Positions 55,237 through 64,000 of a stretch of DNA of 64,000 nt are shown here, piece after piece. How positions within the stretch are numbered: position 1 is the stretch's first letter; each line of letters opens with the position of its first letter. The position numbers and the translations under genes were made by a program. The notes under the pieces were generated by a model. It was not told the origin of the DNA and ran no database searches. It saw only the letters and a program-made list of their open reading frames with translations. The stretch is from Shimia sp. R10_1. GTDB lineage: Bacteria; Pseudomonadota; Alphaproteobacteria; Rhodobacterales; Rhodobacteraceae. The stretch covers positions 248,001 through 312,000 of the forward strand of contig NZ_JAGHQX010000003.1 in assembly GCF_017744095.1 (NCBI RefSeq), given 5' to 3'.

Positions 55237-56658
55237 ATGGCCGAAAACCACTTCAAACCCTTTGAAAACAAAGTCGATGAGCACACCGCCCTGCGACTCT
55301 TGCGCGCAGCCACCGATGGCGCTGAAGACGGAGAGCTGTTTTTGGAGCGTCGCAGCTCCGAAGCATTGGTTTTTGACGATGGACGCCTCAAAACCGCCAG
55401 TTATGACGCTGCCGAAGGATTCGGCCTGCGGGCTGTGAATGGCGAAGTTTCAGGCTATGCGCACGCCTCCGAGATCAGCGAAGCGGCCATCAAACGCGCC
55501 GTAGAAACCGCTCGTCTCGCCGTTGGCGCAGGGGGCGGCACACTGGCTGCGGGTCCCTTGCCCACCAATCGCAAACTTTACACAGACGCCGACCCCATTG
55601 GCGGAATCGATTTCCCTGTAAAAATCGAAACCCTGCGCGAGATCGACACCTTTGCCCGCGATCTTGATCCGCGTGTGGTTCAGGTCTCCGCAACTTTGGC
55701 CGCCTCTCATCAGGAAGTGGTGATCCTGCGCCCAGACGGCAGCCAGATCACCGATGTGCGCCCCATGACGCGGGTAAACGTCTCTGTCATCGTCGAAGAA
55801 AACGGGCGACGCGAAAGCGGCTCCGCGGGCGGCGGCGGGCGTATCGGCTTGGACGGCTTGCTAGATCCAGCGGACTGGCAGGCCAAAACCCGCGAAGCTC
55901 TGCGCGTCGCTTGCGTCAATCTCTCTGCCATCCCTGCACCCGCCGGACAGATGGAAGTGGTGCTTGGCCCGGGTTGGCCCGGCATTCTGCTGCATGAGGC
56001 GGTGGGCCACGGCCTTGAAGGCGACTTCAATCGCAAAGGCAGCTCGAAATTTGCAGGCATGATCGGCCAGCAGGTCGCCGCCAAAGGCGTGACTGTCATC
56101 GATGACGGCACCATCCCGGATCGCCGTGGCTCCATCACCGTCGATGACGAAGGCACGCCATCGGGCAAAACCACGCTGATCGAAGATGGGATTCTGGTGG
56201 GGTATATGCAGGATCGTCAAAATGCGCGCCTTATGGGGGTAGCCCCAACTGGCAACGGGCGTCGCGAAAGCTATGCGCATGCGCCCATGCCGCGGATGAC
56301 CAACACCTATATGGAGGGCGGCAGCTCTGACCCCGCCGATCTGGTGGCCTCGCTAAAGGATGGCATCTACGCCGTAGGTTTTGGCGGCGGTCAGGTGGAT
56401 ATCACCAATGGCAAGTTCGTATTCTCCTGCACCGAGGCCTATCGCGTAGAGAACGGCAAAGTCGGCGCACCCGTCAAAGGTGCAACTTTGATTGGCGATG
56501 GCGCCACCGCAATGATGCAGATCAAAGGGCTCGGAAACGATATGGCGCTGGATCCGGGTATGGGCAATTGCGGCAAAGCCGGCCAATGGGTGCCGGTTGG
56601 CGTTGGCCAACCCACTGTTTTAATGGAAGGTTTGACCGTGGGTGGCTCAGCGACCTGA
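55237..56658 (+). CDS. tldD: Metalloprotease TldD
   Basis: Cytoplasmic zinc peptidase that acts as a dimer with TldE (PmbA), degrading unfolded peptides or processing small peptides. The zinc motif HEAVGHGLEGD near residue 255 carries H-E-x-x-x-H, and MTNTYMEGG and DMALDPGMGNCGKAGQ are conserved TldD segments. 473 residues, ATG at 55237. The partner PmbA/TldE is not in the window. Divergent from ctaC. Confidence 0.96.
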   Translation: MAENHFKPFENKVDEHTALRLLRAATDGAEDGELFLERRSSEALVFDDGRLKTASYDAAEGFGLRAVNGEVSGYAHASEISEAAIKRAVETARLAVGAGGGTLAAGPLPTNRKLYTDADPIGGIDFPVKIETLREIDTFARDLDPRVVQVSATLAASHQEVVILRPDGSQITDVRPMTRVNVSVIVEENGRRESGSAGGGGRIGLDGLLDPADWQAKTREALRVACVNLSAIPAPAGQMEVVLGPGWPGILLHEAVGHGLEGDFNRKGSSKFAGMIGQQVAAKGVTVIDDGTIPDRRGSITVDDEGTPSGKTTLIEDGILVGYMQDRQNARLMGVAPTGNGRRESYAHAPMPRMTNTYMEGGSSDPADLVASLKDGIYAVGFGGGQVDITNGKFVFSCTEAYRVENGKVGAPVKGATLIGDGATAMMQIKGLGNDMALDPGMGNCGKAGQWVPVGVGQPTVLMEGLTVGGSAT

Positions 56659-56671
56659 CACGCCAAACAAC

Positions 56672-56743
56672 TTAACAGGGCAATCACTCGGAAAAATTTT
56701 AGCAGAAACTGCGATTTTCTTTCCTTGGTTTACGCCCTGTTAA
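56672..56743. repeat. Inverted repeat flanking the dprA promoter region
   Basis: Perfect ten-base arms TTAACAGGGC (56672-56681) and GCCCTGTTAA (56734-56743), 52 bases apart, with a small inner hairpin GCAG-3-CTGC at about 56702-56711. The right arm overlaps the candidate CtrA site. It may be an operator pair or a long stem-loop. Confidence 0.5.
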
Positions 56744-56744
56744 C
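56729..56744 (+). promoter_or_regulatory. Candidate CtrA site upstream of dprA
   Basis: TTTA-N7-TTAAC, one base from the CtrA consensus TTAA-N7-TTAAC, 44 bases before the dprA start. CtrA is known to control competence and gene-transfer-agent recipient genes in Rhodobacterales, so the placement is sensible. Binding is inferred. Confidence 0.45.
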
Positions 56745-56787
56745 CACTGTCGCCATAATTATTCCTTGCAAGCAGGCGGAGTTGCGG

Positions 56788-57960
56788 ATGACCGAAGATC
56801 GAATTTCTTCCACTCACCCCCAAATCCCACCCACCACGGAGGAAGCGCGATTACTGCGGCTTCGCCTCTTGCGATCCCGACGCGTCGGGGCCATCACCTA
56901 CCACAGATTGATAGCAGAACACGGCTCAGCGGAGGCTGCGCTTGACGCCTTGCCCGGTATTGCCCGAGCGGCGGGGGTGGCACGCTACACTGCCAAGTCC
57001 CGCGAAGATGCAGAACGTGAACTGAATGACGGCCGTGCCACAGGAGCGCGGCCGATCTTTTTTGGGGAGCCGGATTACCCCGCGCTGCTGGCAGAAATCC
57101 CAGATGCGCCGCCCATGCTTTGGGCTCAGGGCAAAACCGAGCTGCTTCAAAAACCTGCCGTCGCCGTGATTGGGGCGCGCAACGCCTCCTCCCTTGGTCT
57201 GCGCATGGCGACCCGCCTTGCCAAAGAATTGGGGGACGCGGGCTACATCATCGTATCCGGCCTTGCACGCGGCATAGACGCCGCCGCCCATCAGGCCGCC
57301 CTCAGCACCGGCACGATTGCAGTTTACGCGGGTGGGCTTGCACGCCCCTACCCCGCCCAGAACCTCTCCCTTGCGACAGAGATTGGCACGCACGGCATCT
57401 GCGTGTCAGAGCAGCCCCCCGCTATGGAGCCACGCGCGCGCCATTTTCCAGCTCGAAATCGCATCATTTCCGGCCTTGTGCGCGCCGTTATCGTGGTAGA
57501 GGCCGCCTCGAAATCCGGCAGCCTTCTGACCGCGCGCATTGCACTGGATCAGGGGCGCGACGTGCTTGCCGTCCCTGGCCACCCGTTTGATGCCCGCGCC
57601 GCAGGGGCCAATATCCTCATCCGGGACGGTGCCACACTCATTCGCGGCGCAGATGACGTTCTCGAAGTGTTCAGCACACTACCGATGCAGCCCCCCATGC
57701 GCCCCGCACGCAACACCCCTCAGAAGACAGAACAACCCACTATCCCCGCCGATCCCGCACCAAAACCTGCACGCAATCTGCGCGACACAGCCGCGCTGCA
57801 TGCCGAAATCCTTGGGCGCCTCGGCCCCTCCCCGCTCAGCGAAGATCAACTCGTGCGGGATCTGTCGCTGCCCCCACAAGTCTTAACCCCAGCACTGCTG
57901 GACCTTGAGGTCAGCGGCAAAATCAATCGTCTTTCCGGCGGCTTGCTCTCCAAAAACTGA
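56788..57960 (+). CDS. dprA: DNA-processing protein DprA
   Basis: Loads RecA on incoming single-stranded DNA in natural transformation and, in Rhodobacterales, in receipt of DNA from gene transfer agents. The Rossmann-like core has VAVIGARNASSLGLRMA near residue 130, IIVSGLARGIDAAAHQAAL, and HFPARNRIISGL. A C-terminal winged-helix region (about 330-390) follows a Pro/Ala-rich linker. The ATG at 56788 has GGCGGA upstream; a longer frame from 56725 is unlikely. 390 residues. topA follows 177 bases later, a common pairing. Confidence 0.95.
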   Translation: MTEDRISSTHPQIPPTTEEARLLRLRLLRSRRVGAITYHRLIAEHGSAEAALDALPGIARAAGVARYTAKSREDAERELNDGRATGARPIFFGEPDYPALLAEIPDAPPMLWAQGKTELLQKPAVAVIGARNASSLGLRMATRLAKELGDAGYIIVSGLARGIDAAAHQAALSTGTIAVYAGGLARPYPAQNLSLATEIGTHGICVSEQPPAMEPRARHFPARNRIISGLVRAVIVVEAASKSGSLLTARIALDQGRDVLAVPGHPFDARAAGANILIRDGATLIRGADDVLEVFSTLPMQPPMRPARNTPQKTEQPTIPADPAPKPARNLRDTAALHAEILGRLGPSPLSEDQLVRDLSLPPQVLTPALLDLEVSGKINRLSGGLLSKN

Positions 57961-58137
57961 CATCGAAGCCAAATCAAGCAACCCGACGGCCAAACGTCCT
58001 CGCCCCGCGCGCGCCCAACAAAAGCGCAGCGCATTCACCCAAAAATGACGATAAAAACCACCATGGATTGACAATCCCCCCTTTCGCCCCACATTTTTCG
58101 CCGCCATAAGGCTCGCGCCGAGTCGAGAGGAAATTTC

Positions 58138-60741
58138 ATGCCAGTAGTCGTCGTAGAATCCCCAGCCAAAGCCAAAACAATCAATAAATACTTAGGCTCA
58201 GACTACACAGTTCTGGCGTCCTACGGCCACGTACGCGACCTCCCAGCCAAAGATGGATCGGTCGACACTGACAACGAGTTTGACATGACATGGGAAGTCG
58301 GCACCGACAGCCGCAAACATGTCAAAGCGATTGCGGATGCGCTGAAAGAAGACAACGCGCTCATTCTCGCAACCGACCCCGATCGCGAAGGAGAGGCGAT
58401 CAGCTGGCACCTTGAGGAAGCCCTGCGCAAACGCCGCGCCATCAAGAAAGACACGCCCGTGTCCCGCGTGGTGTTCAACGCGATCACCAAAACCGCCGTG
58501 ACCGAGGCCATGCAGAACCCACGTCAGGTGGATCAGCCGCTGGTGGATGCCTATCTCGCCCGCCGCGCGCTCGACTATCTTGTGGGGTTCAACCTGTCTC
58601 CGGTGCTCTGGCGCAAACTGCCCGGCGCGCGCTCTGCAGGCCGTGTGCAATCTGTGTGCCTGCGCCTCATCGTTGAGCGCGAGATGGAGATCGAGGCCTT
58701 CAACGCCCGCGAATACTGGTCCGTGAAAGCCCTGCTCGCCACCCCGCGCGGCAAAGAGTTTGAGGCTCGCCTCACCGTTCTGGGCGGCGAGAAGCTCGAC
58801 AAATACGCGCTGGAAAACAGCACCGCCGCCGAACTGGCCGTGCAGGCGATCCAGTCCCGCGATCTTTCTGTGGCGCGCGTGGAGGCCAAGCCCGCCTCCC
58901 GCAATCCATCTGCGCCCTTCATGACCTCCACGCTGCAGCAGGAGGCCAGCCGCAAATTCTCCATGGGCGCGCGCCAGTGCATGAGCGCCGCCCAGCGCCT
59001 CTATGAGGCCGGCTACATCACCTATATGCGGACCGACGGCATCGACATGGCACCTGAGGCCGTGGCCGCAGCGCGTGACGCAATCCAGACGCTTTATGGC
59101 GATGACTACGTGCCCGCCGAGCCGCGCATCTACAAAAACAAAGCCAAAAACGCGCAAGAAGCGCACGAATGTATCCGCCCGACGGATATGATGCGCAAAC
59201 CCGATGACCTCAAAGTCACCGACGCCGATCAGCGCAAGCTTTACGATCTGATCTGGAAGCGCACACTGGCCTGCCAGATGGCTGGCGCCCGTATGGAACG
59301 CACCACGGTCGATATCGCCTCTGACGATCAACAGGTCGAGCTGCGCGCCACCGGTCAGGTGGTGTTGTTTGACGGCTTCATGCGTGTCTATGAGGAAGGC
59401 CGCGACGATCAGGTTGTCGATGATGATGACAAGCGCCTGCCCCAGATCATGCAGGGCGAAAAGGCCGACAAACGCACCGTGACGCCCGAGCAGCATTTCA
59501 CCCAGCCACCGCCCCGTTATACCGAGGCGACGCTGGTGAAAAAGATGGAAGAGCTCGGCATCGGCCGCCCTTCCACCTACGCCTCCGTGATCACCACCAT
59601 TCAGGATCGCGAATACGTCCGCAAAGACAAAAACCGCCTCTTCCCAGAGGATAAGGGCCGCATCGTCACGATCTTCCTGCTGAACTTCTTCCGCACCTAT
59701 GTCGGCTATGAGTTCACCGCGAACCTCGAAGAAGAGCTCGATGACGTCTCCGCAGGCAACCGCGACTACAAAAACGTGCTCGCACGCTTCTGGAAAGATT
59801 TTTCGGCCGCCATCGGCGAAACCAGCGAGCTGCGCATCTCTGAGGTGCTCGACGTGCTCGATGACGCGCTGGCCCCACAGCTCTATCCGCCCCGCGAAGA
59901 CGGCTCCGATCCGCGCGTCTGCCCGAAATGCGGCAACGGCCAGCTGCACCTCAAAAGTTCCCGCACCGGCGGCTTTGTCGGCTGCGGCAACTACCCCGAA
60001 TGCACCTACACCCGCCCGATTGCGGGCGAAGGCGCAGACGGTGATGAGCGTGTGCTCGGCGAAGACGCAGGGGATGAAATCTGGCTCAAGGCCGGTCGCT
60101 TTGGCCCCTACGTGCAACGTGGTGAGCCCACGCCTGAAAACAAAAAGCCGCCACGTGCCTCCCTGCCCCGCGGCTGGAACAAGGACGATATGGACCTCGC
60201 CAAGGCCCTGACGCTCCTGTCCCTGCCACGCGAAATCGGCATGCACCCCGAAGGCGGCATGATCACCTCCAACTTTGGCCGTTTCGGCCCTTACGTGATG
60301 CACCAGCTGCCCGATGACGCAAAGCCGGTCTACGCCAACCTCAAAGACCCCAACGATGTCTTTGAAATCGGCATGAACCACGCGGTCGAGCTGCTGACTG
60401 AAAAGCGCAACAACCCGGGCCGTCGCGGCGGTGGCGCAGCCGCCAAACCCCTGCGCGAGCTGGGTGAACACCCCGATGACGGCGGCGCGGTCAACATCAT
60501 GGACGGCCGCTACGGCGCTTATGTGAAATGGGAAAAAGTCAACGCCACCATCCCCAAAGAGGTGGAAGTGGCCGACGTGACCATGGAGCAAGCGGTGCAA
60601 TGGATCGCCGAAAAGGCTGCAAAGAAAAAGCCCACGCGCAAGAAAGCGGCCCCCAAGAAAACCGCTGCGAAAAAGAAAGCGCCCGCCAAGAAAACAGCGG
60701 CCAAGAAAACCACAACCAAAAAGGCGGCGGACACAGAATAA
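58138..60741 (+). CDS. topA: DNA topoisomerase I TopA
   Basis: Type IA topoisomerase relaxing negative supercoils. The TOPRIM domain (MPVVVVESPAKAKTI near the start, ATDPDREGEAISWHLEE near residue 80) is followed by the catalytic core, with the active tyrosine in GYITYMRTDG near residue 297. Further on are a zinc-ribbon segment CPKCGNGQLHL...CGNYPEC near 595-625 and repeated C-terminal RFGPYV units. The tail (last 40 residues) is almost all Lys, Ala and Thr, as in many alphaproteobacterial TopA proteins. 867 residues. A terminator follows. Confidence 0.98.
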   Translation: MPVVVVESPAKAKTINKYLGSDYTVLASYGHVRDLPAKDGSVDTDNEFDMTWEVGTDSRKHVKAIADALKEDNALILATDPDREGEAISWHLEEALRKRRAIKKDTPVSRVVFNAITKTAVTEAMQNPRQVDQPLVDAYLARRALDYLVGFNLSPVLWRKLPGARSAGRVQSVCLRLIVEREMEIEAFNAREYWSVKALLATPRGKEFEARLTVLGGEKLDKYALENSTAAELAVQAIQSRDLSVARVEAKPASRNPSAPFMTSTLQQEASRKFSMGARQCMSAAQRLYEAGYITYMRTDGIDMAPEAVAAARDAIQTLYGDDYVPAEPRIYKNKAKNAQEAHECIRPTDMMRKPDDLKVTDADQRKLYDLIWKRTLACQMAGARMERTTVDIASDDQQVELRATGQVVLFDGFMRVYEEGRDDQVVDDDDKRLPQIMQGEKADKRTVTPEQHFTQPPPRYTEATLVKKMEELGIGRPSTYASVITTIQDREYVRKDKNRLFPEDKGRIVTIFLLNFFRTYVGYEFTANLEEELDDVSAGNRDYKNVLARFWKDFSAAIGETSELRISEVLDVLDDALAPQLYPPREDGSDPRVCPKCGNGQLHLKSSRTGGFVGCGNYPECTYTRPIAGEGADGDERVLGEDAGDEIWLKAGRFGPYVQRGEPTPENKKPPRASLPRGWNKDDMDLAKALTLLSLPREIGMHPEGGMITSNFGRFGPYVMHQLPDDAKPVYANLKDPNDVFEIGMNHAVELLTEKRNNPGRRGGGAAAKPLRELGEHPDDGGAVNIMDGRYGAYVKWEKVNATIPKEVEVADVTMEQAVQWIAEKAAKKKPTRKKAAPKKTAAKKKAPAKKTAAKKTTTKKAADTE

Positions 60742-60758
60742 GCTGCCACCGTCAAAAG

Positions 60759-60788
60759 AAAGGCCCCCACGCGGGGCCTTTTGTTTTT
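60759..60788 (+). terminator. Intrinsic terminator after topA
   Basis: Nine-base stem AAAGGCCCC/GGGGCCTTT with loop CACGC (60759-60781), then TTGTTTTTG. It lies 18 bases past the topA stop. Confidence 0.88.
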
Positions 60789-60841
60789 GAGGTCTGCCCC
60801 GCAAAGCCGGTCACCCGTTTTGGGTCGGGCACGCCCGGGTG

Positions 60842-61303
60842 TTAGACCTCTATCCGCAGGTGCGCACTCGGAGGCCGCTTCACAAACTCTTCCTCCACAG
60901 CCTGCAACACCCGCCGCTGCCCCCCAAAAGAAACCATTTCCCGCGCCGCATCAAAACTTTCCCAGCAACAGGCGCTGTGCTCGTGGTTCAAAACAACCTG
61001 CGCCTCCGGGTCAATCACCGCCACAAACACCGGTGCAATCATCAACGCATCCTGCTTGGGCTCATAGAACTGCTCACAAATGTCGCCGGAATAAAGCGCG
61101 CGTGGCACCAGCCCGGTTTCCTCACACAACTCTCTGAGCGCCGCTTGCCACGCGGTTTCCCCCGCCTCAATCCGCCCCGCGACCTGACACCAGCTGTGCG
61201 CAGGGTAGGAATTACGTTTCAATAACAAGACCTCTGCCCCGCCCGCCGTGGTCCTGATCGCCAACAGCGAGACAAAATCGGTGCAAATGGGGATGTTTGG
61301 CAT
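60842..61303 (-). CDS. Nudix hydrolase with canonical Nudix box
   Basis: Protein of 153 residues. The box from GRIEAGETA to LRELCEETGL (residues about 43-65) matches G-x5-E-x7-RE-U-x-EE-x-G-U in full. Conserved C-terminal HEHSACCWESFDAAREM resembles dATP or dihydroneopterin triphosphate pyrophosphohydrolases (NudB-like), which is the best guess at substrate. ATG at 61303. Convergent with topA. Confidence 0.87.
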   Translation of the reverse strand: MPNIPICTDFVSLLAIRTTAGGAEVLLLKRNSYPAHSWCQVAGRIEAGETAWQAALRELCEETGLVPRALYSGDICEQFYEPKQDALMIAPVFVAVIDPEAQVVLNHEHSACCWESFDAAREMVSFGGQRRVLQAVEEEFVKRPPSAHLRIEV

Positions 61304-61549
61304 GGCTCATATATCCTCGTGGCGCGGCCTTCTCAGTGAACACCGCCACCGCCCATTTACCAACAGCTGATGTCCCCCCATCCAAACGTCATTCTGCCGC
61401 AAAATCTCCGGAGAGCGCGAGGAGCTGGGCCCTCGTCCCGTCCCGCAAACAGCCCCCGTAGTAATACGCCTTTGCCCCAGCGGTCGTTGACTCCCATGTG
61501 ACGCGCCGTCACAACTTTGCACAATTTCCGACCCTAGGGAGAGAGACCT
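61304..61549. other. Divergent intergenic region before the CoA-transferase genes
   Basis: About 246 bases. It must hold the promoters of the Nudix gene and scoA. The 16-mer GCCGCAAAATCTCCGG at 61396-61411 also occurs upstream of the ClC gene at 1723-1738. A 71-residue minus-strand frame spans the gap but I do not believe it is coding. Confidence 0.35.
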
Positions 61550-62272
61550 ATGAAAAAGGTATATGCCAATGCCGCAGACGCGCTTGAGGGCGTGCTGTCT
61601 GACGGCATGTTCATCGCCTCAGGCGGCTTTGGCCTCTGCGGCATTCCGGAGCTGCTGCTCAACGCCATCAAAGACAGCGGCGTCAAAGATCTGACCTTTG
61701 CCTCCAACAACGCAGGCGTTGATGATTTTGGCATCGGCATCCTGCTGCAGACCAAGCAGGTCAAGAAAATGATCAGCTCCTATGTGGGCGAAAACGCCGA
61801 ATTCATGCGCCAATATCTCTCCGGCGAGCTGGAGCTGGAATTCAACCCACAAGGCACGCTCGCGGAACGTATGCGCGCTGGTGGTGCGGGCATTCCGGGT
61901 TTCTTCACCAAAACCGGCGTCGGCACCGTGATTGCCGAGGGCAAGTTTGAAAAACAGTTCCCCACCGGCCCGGATGGCGCGATGGAAGACTACATCATGG
62001 AAGAGGGCATCTTTGCCGATCTGGCCATTGTGAAGGCTTGGAAAGCCGATGAAACCGGCAACCTGGTGTTCCGCAAAACCGCCCGCAACTTCAACGCGCC
62101 TGCCGCCACCTGCGGCAAGATCTGCATCGCTGAGGTTGAGGAAATCGTGCCCACCGGATCGCTGGATCCAGACGCGATCCACCTGCCCGGCATCTACGTG
62201 CACCGCATCATTGCTGGCGCGCATGAAAACCGTATCGAACAGCGCACAACGCGCCCGCGCGAGGAGGCATAA
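61550..62272 (+). CDS. scoA: 3-oxoacid CoA-transferase subunit A
   Basis: Alpha subunit of a two-subunit CoA-transferase that moves CoA between succinyl-CoA (or acetyl-CoA) and a 3-oxoacid such as acetoacetate. [17 protein letters not shown] near residue 25 and [15 protein letters not shown] are the subunit A signatures, and [15 protein letters not shown] near 115 is conserved. 240 residues, ATG at 61550 preceded by GGGAGAGAG. scoB follows after one base with GAGGAGG in the scoA end. A link to polyhydroxyalkanoate or ketone-body use is likely. Confidence 0.92.
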   Translation: MKKVYANAADALEGVLSDGMFIASGGFGLCGIPELLLNAIKDSGVKDLTFASNNAGVDDFGIGILLQTKQVKKMISSYVGENAEFMRQYLSGELELEFNPQGTLAERMRAGGAGIPGFFTKTGVGTVIAEGKFEKQFPTGPDGAMEDYIMEEGIFADLAIVKAWKADETGNLVFRKTARNFNAPAATCGKICIAEVEEIVPTGSLDPDAIHLPGIYVHRIIAGAHENRIEQRTTRPREEA

Positions 62273-62273
62273 A

Positions 62274-62903
62274 ATGGCTTGGGATCGCAATCAAATGGCG
62301 GCACGCGCCGCACAGGAACTGCAGGACGGCTGGTATGTGAACCTCGGCATCGGCATCCCGACGCTGGTGTCCAACTACATCCCCGAAGGTGTTGAAGTCA
62401 CGCTGCAGTCTGAAAACGGCATGCTCGGTATGGGCCCCTTCCCCTATGAGGGCGAGGAAGATGCCGATCTGATCAACGCCGGCAAACAGACCATCACCGA
62501 GCTGCCGCAAACCGCCTATTTTGACAGCGCGCAGAGCTTTGCGATGATCCGAGGCGGTAAAATCGCCATGGCCATCCTCGGCGCGATGGAAGTGGCGGAA
62601 AACGGCGATTTGGCGAACTGGATGATCCCCGGCAAGCTGGTGAAAGGCATGGGCGGCGCGATGGATCTGGTGGCCGGTGTCGGCCGCGTGGTGGTTGTGA
62701 TGGATCACGCCAACAAACACGGCCAGTCCAAAGTGCTGAAAGAATGCACTCTGCCGCTGACCGGCAAAGGCGTGGTCGACCGCATCATCACCAATCTCGG
62801 CGTGCTCGATGTGGTCGAAGGAGGCCTAAAATTGGTGGAACTGGCGGAGGGCGTATCCGAGGAAGAGTTCCGAGCCGCAACCGAGGCCACTTTGGTCAAC
62901 TGA
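62274..62903 (+). CDS. scoB: 3-oxoacid CoA-transferase subunit B
   Basis: Beta subunit, 209 residues, carrying the catalytic glutamate in [12 protein letters not shown] near residue 47, preceded by [32 protein letters not shown] is another family motif. The ATG at 62274 has a very strong GAGGAGG site six bases upstream; the frame is open further upstream but that part overlaps scoA. A hairpin at 62921-62945 follows. Confidence 0.95.
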   Translation: MAWDRNQMAARAAQELQDGWYVNLGIGIPTLVSNYIPEGVEVTLQSENGMLGMGPFPYEGEEDADLINAGKQTITELPQTAYFDSAQSFAMIRGGKIAMAILGAMEVAENGDLANWMIPGKLVKGMGGAMDLVAGVGRVVVVMDHANKHGQSKVLKECTLPLTGKGVVDRIITNLGVLDVVEGGLKLVELAEGVSEEEFRAATEATLVN

Positions 62904-62920
62904 GCAAAATGCAAAACTGT

Positions 62921-62945
62921 TCAGGCACCCCATACAGGTGCCTGA
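62921..62945 (+). terminator. Hairpin after scoB
   Basis: Nine-base stem TCAGGCACC/GGTGCCTGA with a seven-base loop, 17 bases past the stop. It is followed by C's rather than T's, so termination strength is uncertain. Confidence 0.5.
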
Positions 62946-63238
62946 CGCCCCCCCGATCAGAGTGCCTCTGCGGCGTGTACACAACAGCCGCTTTCAGCCT
63001 AAAAACAAACTGCCTCCACTCTGCAACAAATTATGTCTGAATTTTTTCACGCTTACGGACCTTGCTGTCCGTTAGGCCCAGCGGTCTTAGAGCGCCTATG
63101 CGCACAGGTATGGGCACAGCCGCCGCGCACCAAACGTCTCCGCACGCGCCCCATGCGCAGCGCTTAACCAACGCCATTTGCGTCCACAGCGTGCACAATA
63201 TATGCGGCGTGCGTCAAACCTGTCGCAATGTCGGTCTG
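62946..63238. other. Intergenic region between convergent scoB and response-regulator gene
   Basis: About 290 bases without a convincing gene. A small hairpin ACGGAC-6-GTCCGT lies at 63055-63072. No RNA gene was recognised. Confidence 0.35.
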
Positions 63239-64000
63239 TCAGCTGCCAAATTTGGCCACACCTTCACTGTCCTGCAAAGGCGTGCTGGCATCGCTGTGCT
63301 TGGAAAACTCCCACAGTAGATCTAGCAAGTCTTCTTTTTTGAAGGGTTTGGACAGAACCGCATCCATATTGCTCGCCAGATAGGTTTCGCGATCTTCACG
63401 ACTGGCATTGGCAGTCAGCGCAATGATCGGCGTGGCCGGCAAGCCATGCAGCAATTCGAAATCGCGAATCCGTTGCGTCGCTTCCAAACCGCCCATCACA
63501 GGCATCGAAATGTCCATCAGCACCGCAGAAAACCCGCGATCCCTCTGAAAGGCCTCCACCGCTTCCTTGCCATTCACACAGAACACAATCTCAACAGGCT
63601 CTTTCTTAAACAGTTTTTCCAAAACCAGGCGATTGACCCGATTGTCATCTGCCGCAAGCAGCCGAAGTTCGGGCAGACCAGAAGGCCCGGAAACCGCACT
63701 TACGTCTGCCTCAGGCTCAGGGCACAGGCGGTCCACCAATGTGGAATTGGTCATCAGCGGATTGAGCCAAGGGTGGTGCCCGCTCCCTGCGTCGACCGAA
63801 CCGATGTCAAAAACCGGACAGTCCCCATTATCCACCGCAGCGCACGCTCCCCCAAAGACAAGCAGTGCATCGAGGTCAGACTGTGGCGGCACTGCGTCCG
63901 GCGACGTGAAAACGGCCACCTCTGCGCCAAGATAGGCCAAGCGTTCGGCCCAATACTGCGCCGCTTTCAAGTGTGAGACATCATTCTCAGTTACGAACAC
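63239..64000 (-). CDS. Response-regulator receiver protein, probably C-terminal part of a hybrid kinase (partial)
   Basis: The frame runs off the right edge, so the N-terminus is missing and the GTG at 64000 is not a real start. The last 125 residues are a receiver domain: acidic pair in LLAADDNRVNR, phospho-acceptor Asp in LMDISMPVMGG, the Ala/Thr switch ALTANAS and the Lys of LSKPFKK. Before it is a degenerate first receiver-like part (ALLVFGGACAAV). Such a pair of receivers is typical of the C-terminal end of hybrid histidine kinases. The input signal cannot be seen. Confidence 0.85.
   Translation of the reverse strand: MFVTENDVSHLKAAQYWAERLAYLGAEVAVFTSPDAVPPQSDLDALLVFGGACAAVDNGDCPVFDIGSVDAGSGHHPWLNPLMTNSTLVDRLCPEPEADVSAVSGPSGLPELRLLAADDNRVNRLVLEKLFKKEPVEIVFCVNGKEAVEAFQRDRGFSAVLMDISMPVMGGLEATQRIRDFELLHGLPATPIIALTANASREDRETYLASNMDAVLSKPFKKEDLLDLLWEFSKHSDASTPLQDSEGVAKFGS

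Noticed and set aside
58198..60804. 868-residue open frame on the minus strand opposite topA
   Set aside because: It is an antisense shadow: topA matches its family over the full length, and the frame has no recognisable domain. GC-rich third positions of topA remove stops from the opposite strand.
61307..61522. 71-residue minus-strand frame between the Nudix and scoA genes
   Set aside because: No ribosome site, odd Arg/Ser-rich composition, and it covers the shared 16-mer; better read as intergenic.

Overview
This 64 kb window comes from the chromosome of an alphaproteobacterium of the Rhodobacteraceae, most likely a marine Roseobacter-group organism. The inference rests on the moderately high GC, the gene order of the division and cell-wall (dcw) cluster, small Rhodobacteraceae-type proteins (DUF2484, DUF1178), the split aa3 oxidase operon ctaC-ctaB-ctaG-ctaE-SURF1, and the lysC-ptsP pair. 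The genus cannot be fixed from sequence reading alone. No prophage, insertion sequence, CRISPR array, rRNA or tRNA was seen.

Region 1 (1-27.3 kb) is a nearly complete dcw cluster on the minus strand. Read in transcription order it is mraZ, rsmH, ftsL, ftsI, murE, murF, mraY, then a terminator, murD, a plus-strand flavoprotein gene lying opposite the cluster, ftsW, murG, murC, three small membrane proteins, murB, an intergenic hairpin array, ddl, ftsQ, ftsA, ftsZ, a terminator, lpxC, bamD, recN and a ClC-type chloride channel. These genes make lipid II precursors, flip or polymerise them at the septum and build the FtsZ ring; lpxC and bamD add outer-membrane lipid A and beta-barrel assembly. 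Most neighbours overlap by 1-4 bases, as in a tightly coupled operon.

The 0.7 kb upstream of mraZ (27.2-27.9 kb) is the most informative regulatory region. It has three clusters of the MraZ operator motif TGGGN-N5-TGGGN, a long leader and a strong inverted repeat, and it resembles the locus of the Rhodobacter sphaeroides leader-derived small RNA UpsM.

Region 2 (27.9-49 kb) is a mixed stretch of metabolism, transport and small-protein genes: Nudix hydrolase, DUF1178, SDR, aspartate kinase (lysC), nitrogen-PTS enzyme I (ptsP), EcsC-family protein, a three-helix membrane protein, GNAT, flavin reductase-like protein, hexapeptide acetyltransferase, AEC and SulP transporters, a solute-binding protein, methylthioadenosine phosphorylase (mtnP), a tiny secreted Cys-rich peptide with a membrane-anchored partner, a LysE exporter, an RHH-like protein, a 42-residue basic protein, apt, a GlcD-type oxidase, an MBL-fold hydrolase and another GNAT.

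Region 3 (48-55 kb, minus strand) runs from cytochrome c oxidase subunit II (ctaC) through heme O synthase (ctaB), a 55-residue membrane protein, ctaG, subunit III (ctaE) and SURF1 to threonine synthase and an M16 peptidase. A perfect FNR-type site lies between ctaC and the divergent tldD. Region 4 (55-64 kb) carries tldD, dprA (with a near-consensus CtrA site), topA, a Nudix hydrolase, a two-subunit 3-oxoacid CoA-transferase and, running off the right edge, the C-terminal part of a response-regulator or hybrid-kinase protein.

The best candidates for new biology are the seven-hairpin array between murB and ddl, the MraZ-box/UpsM-like leader, the 38-residue secreted Cys-rich peptide gene, and the predicted FnrL and CtrA sites. 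All of these are sequence-level predictions.
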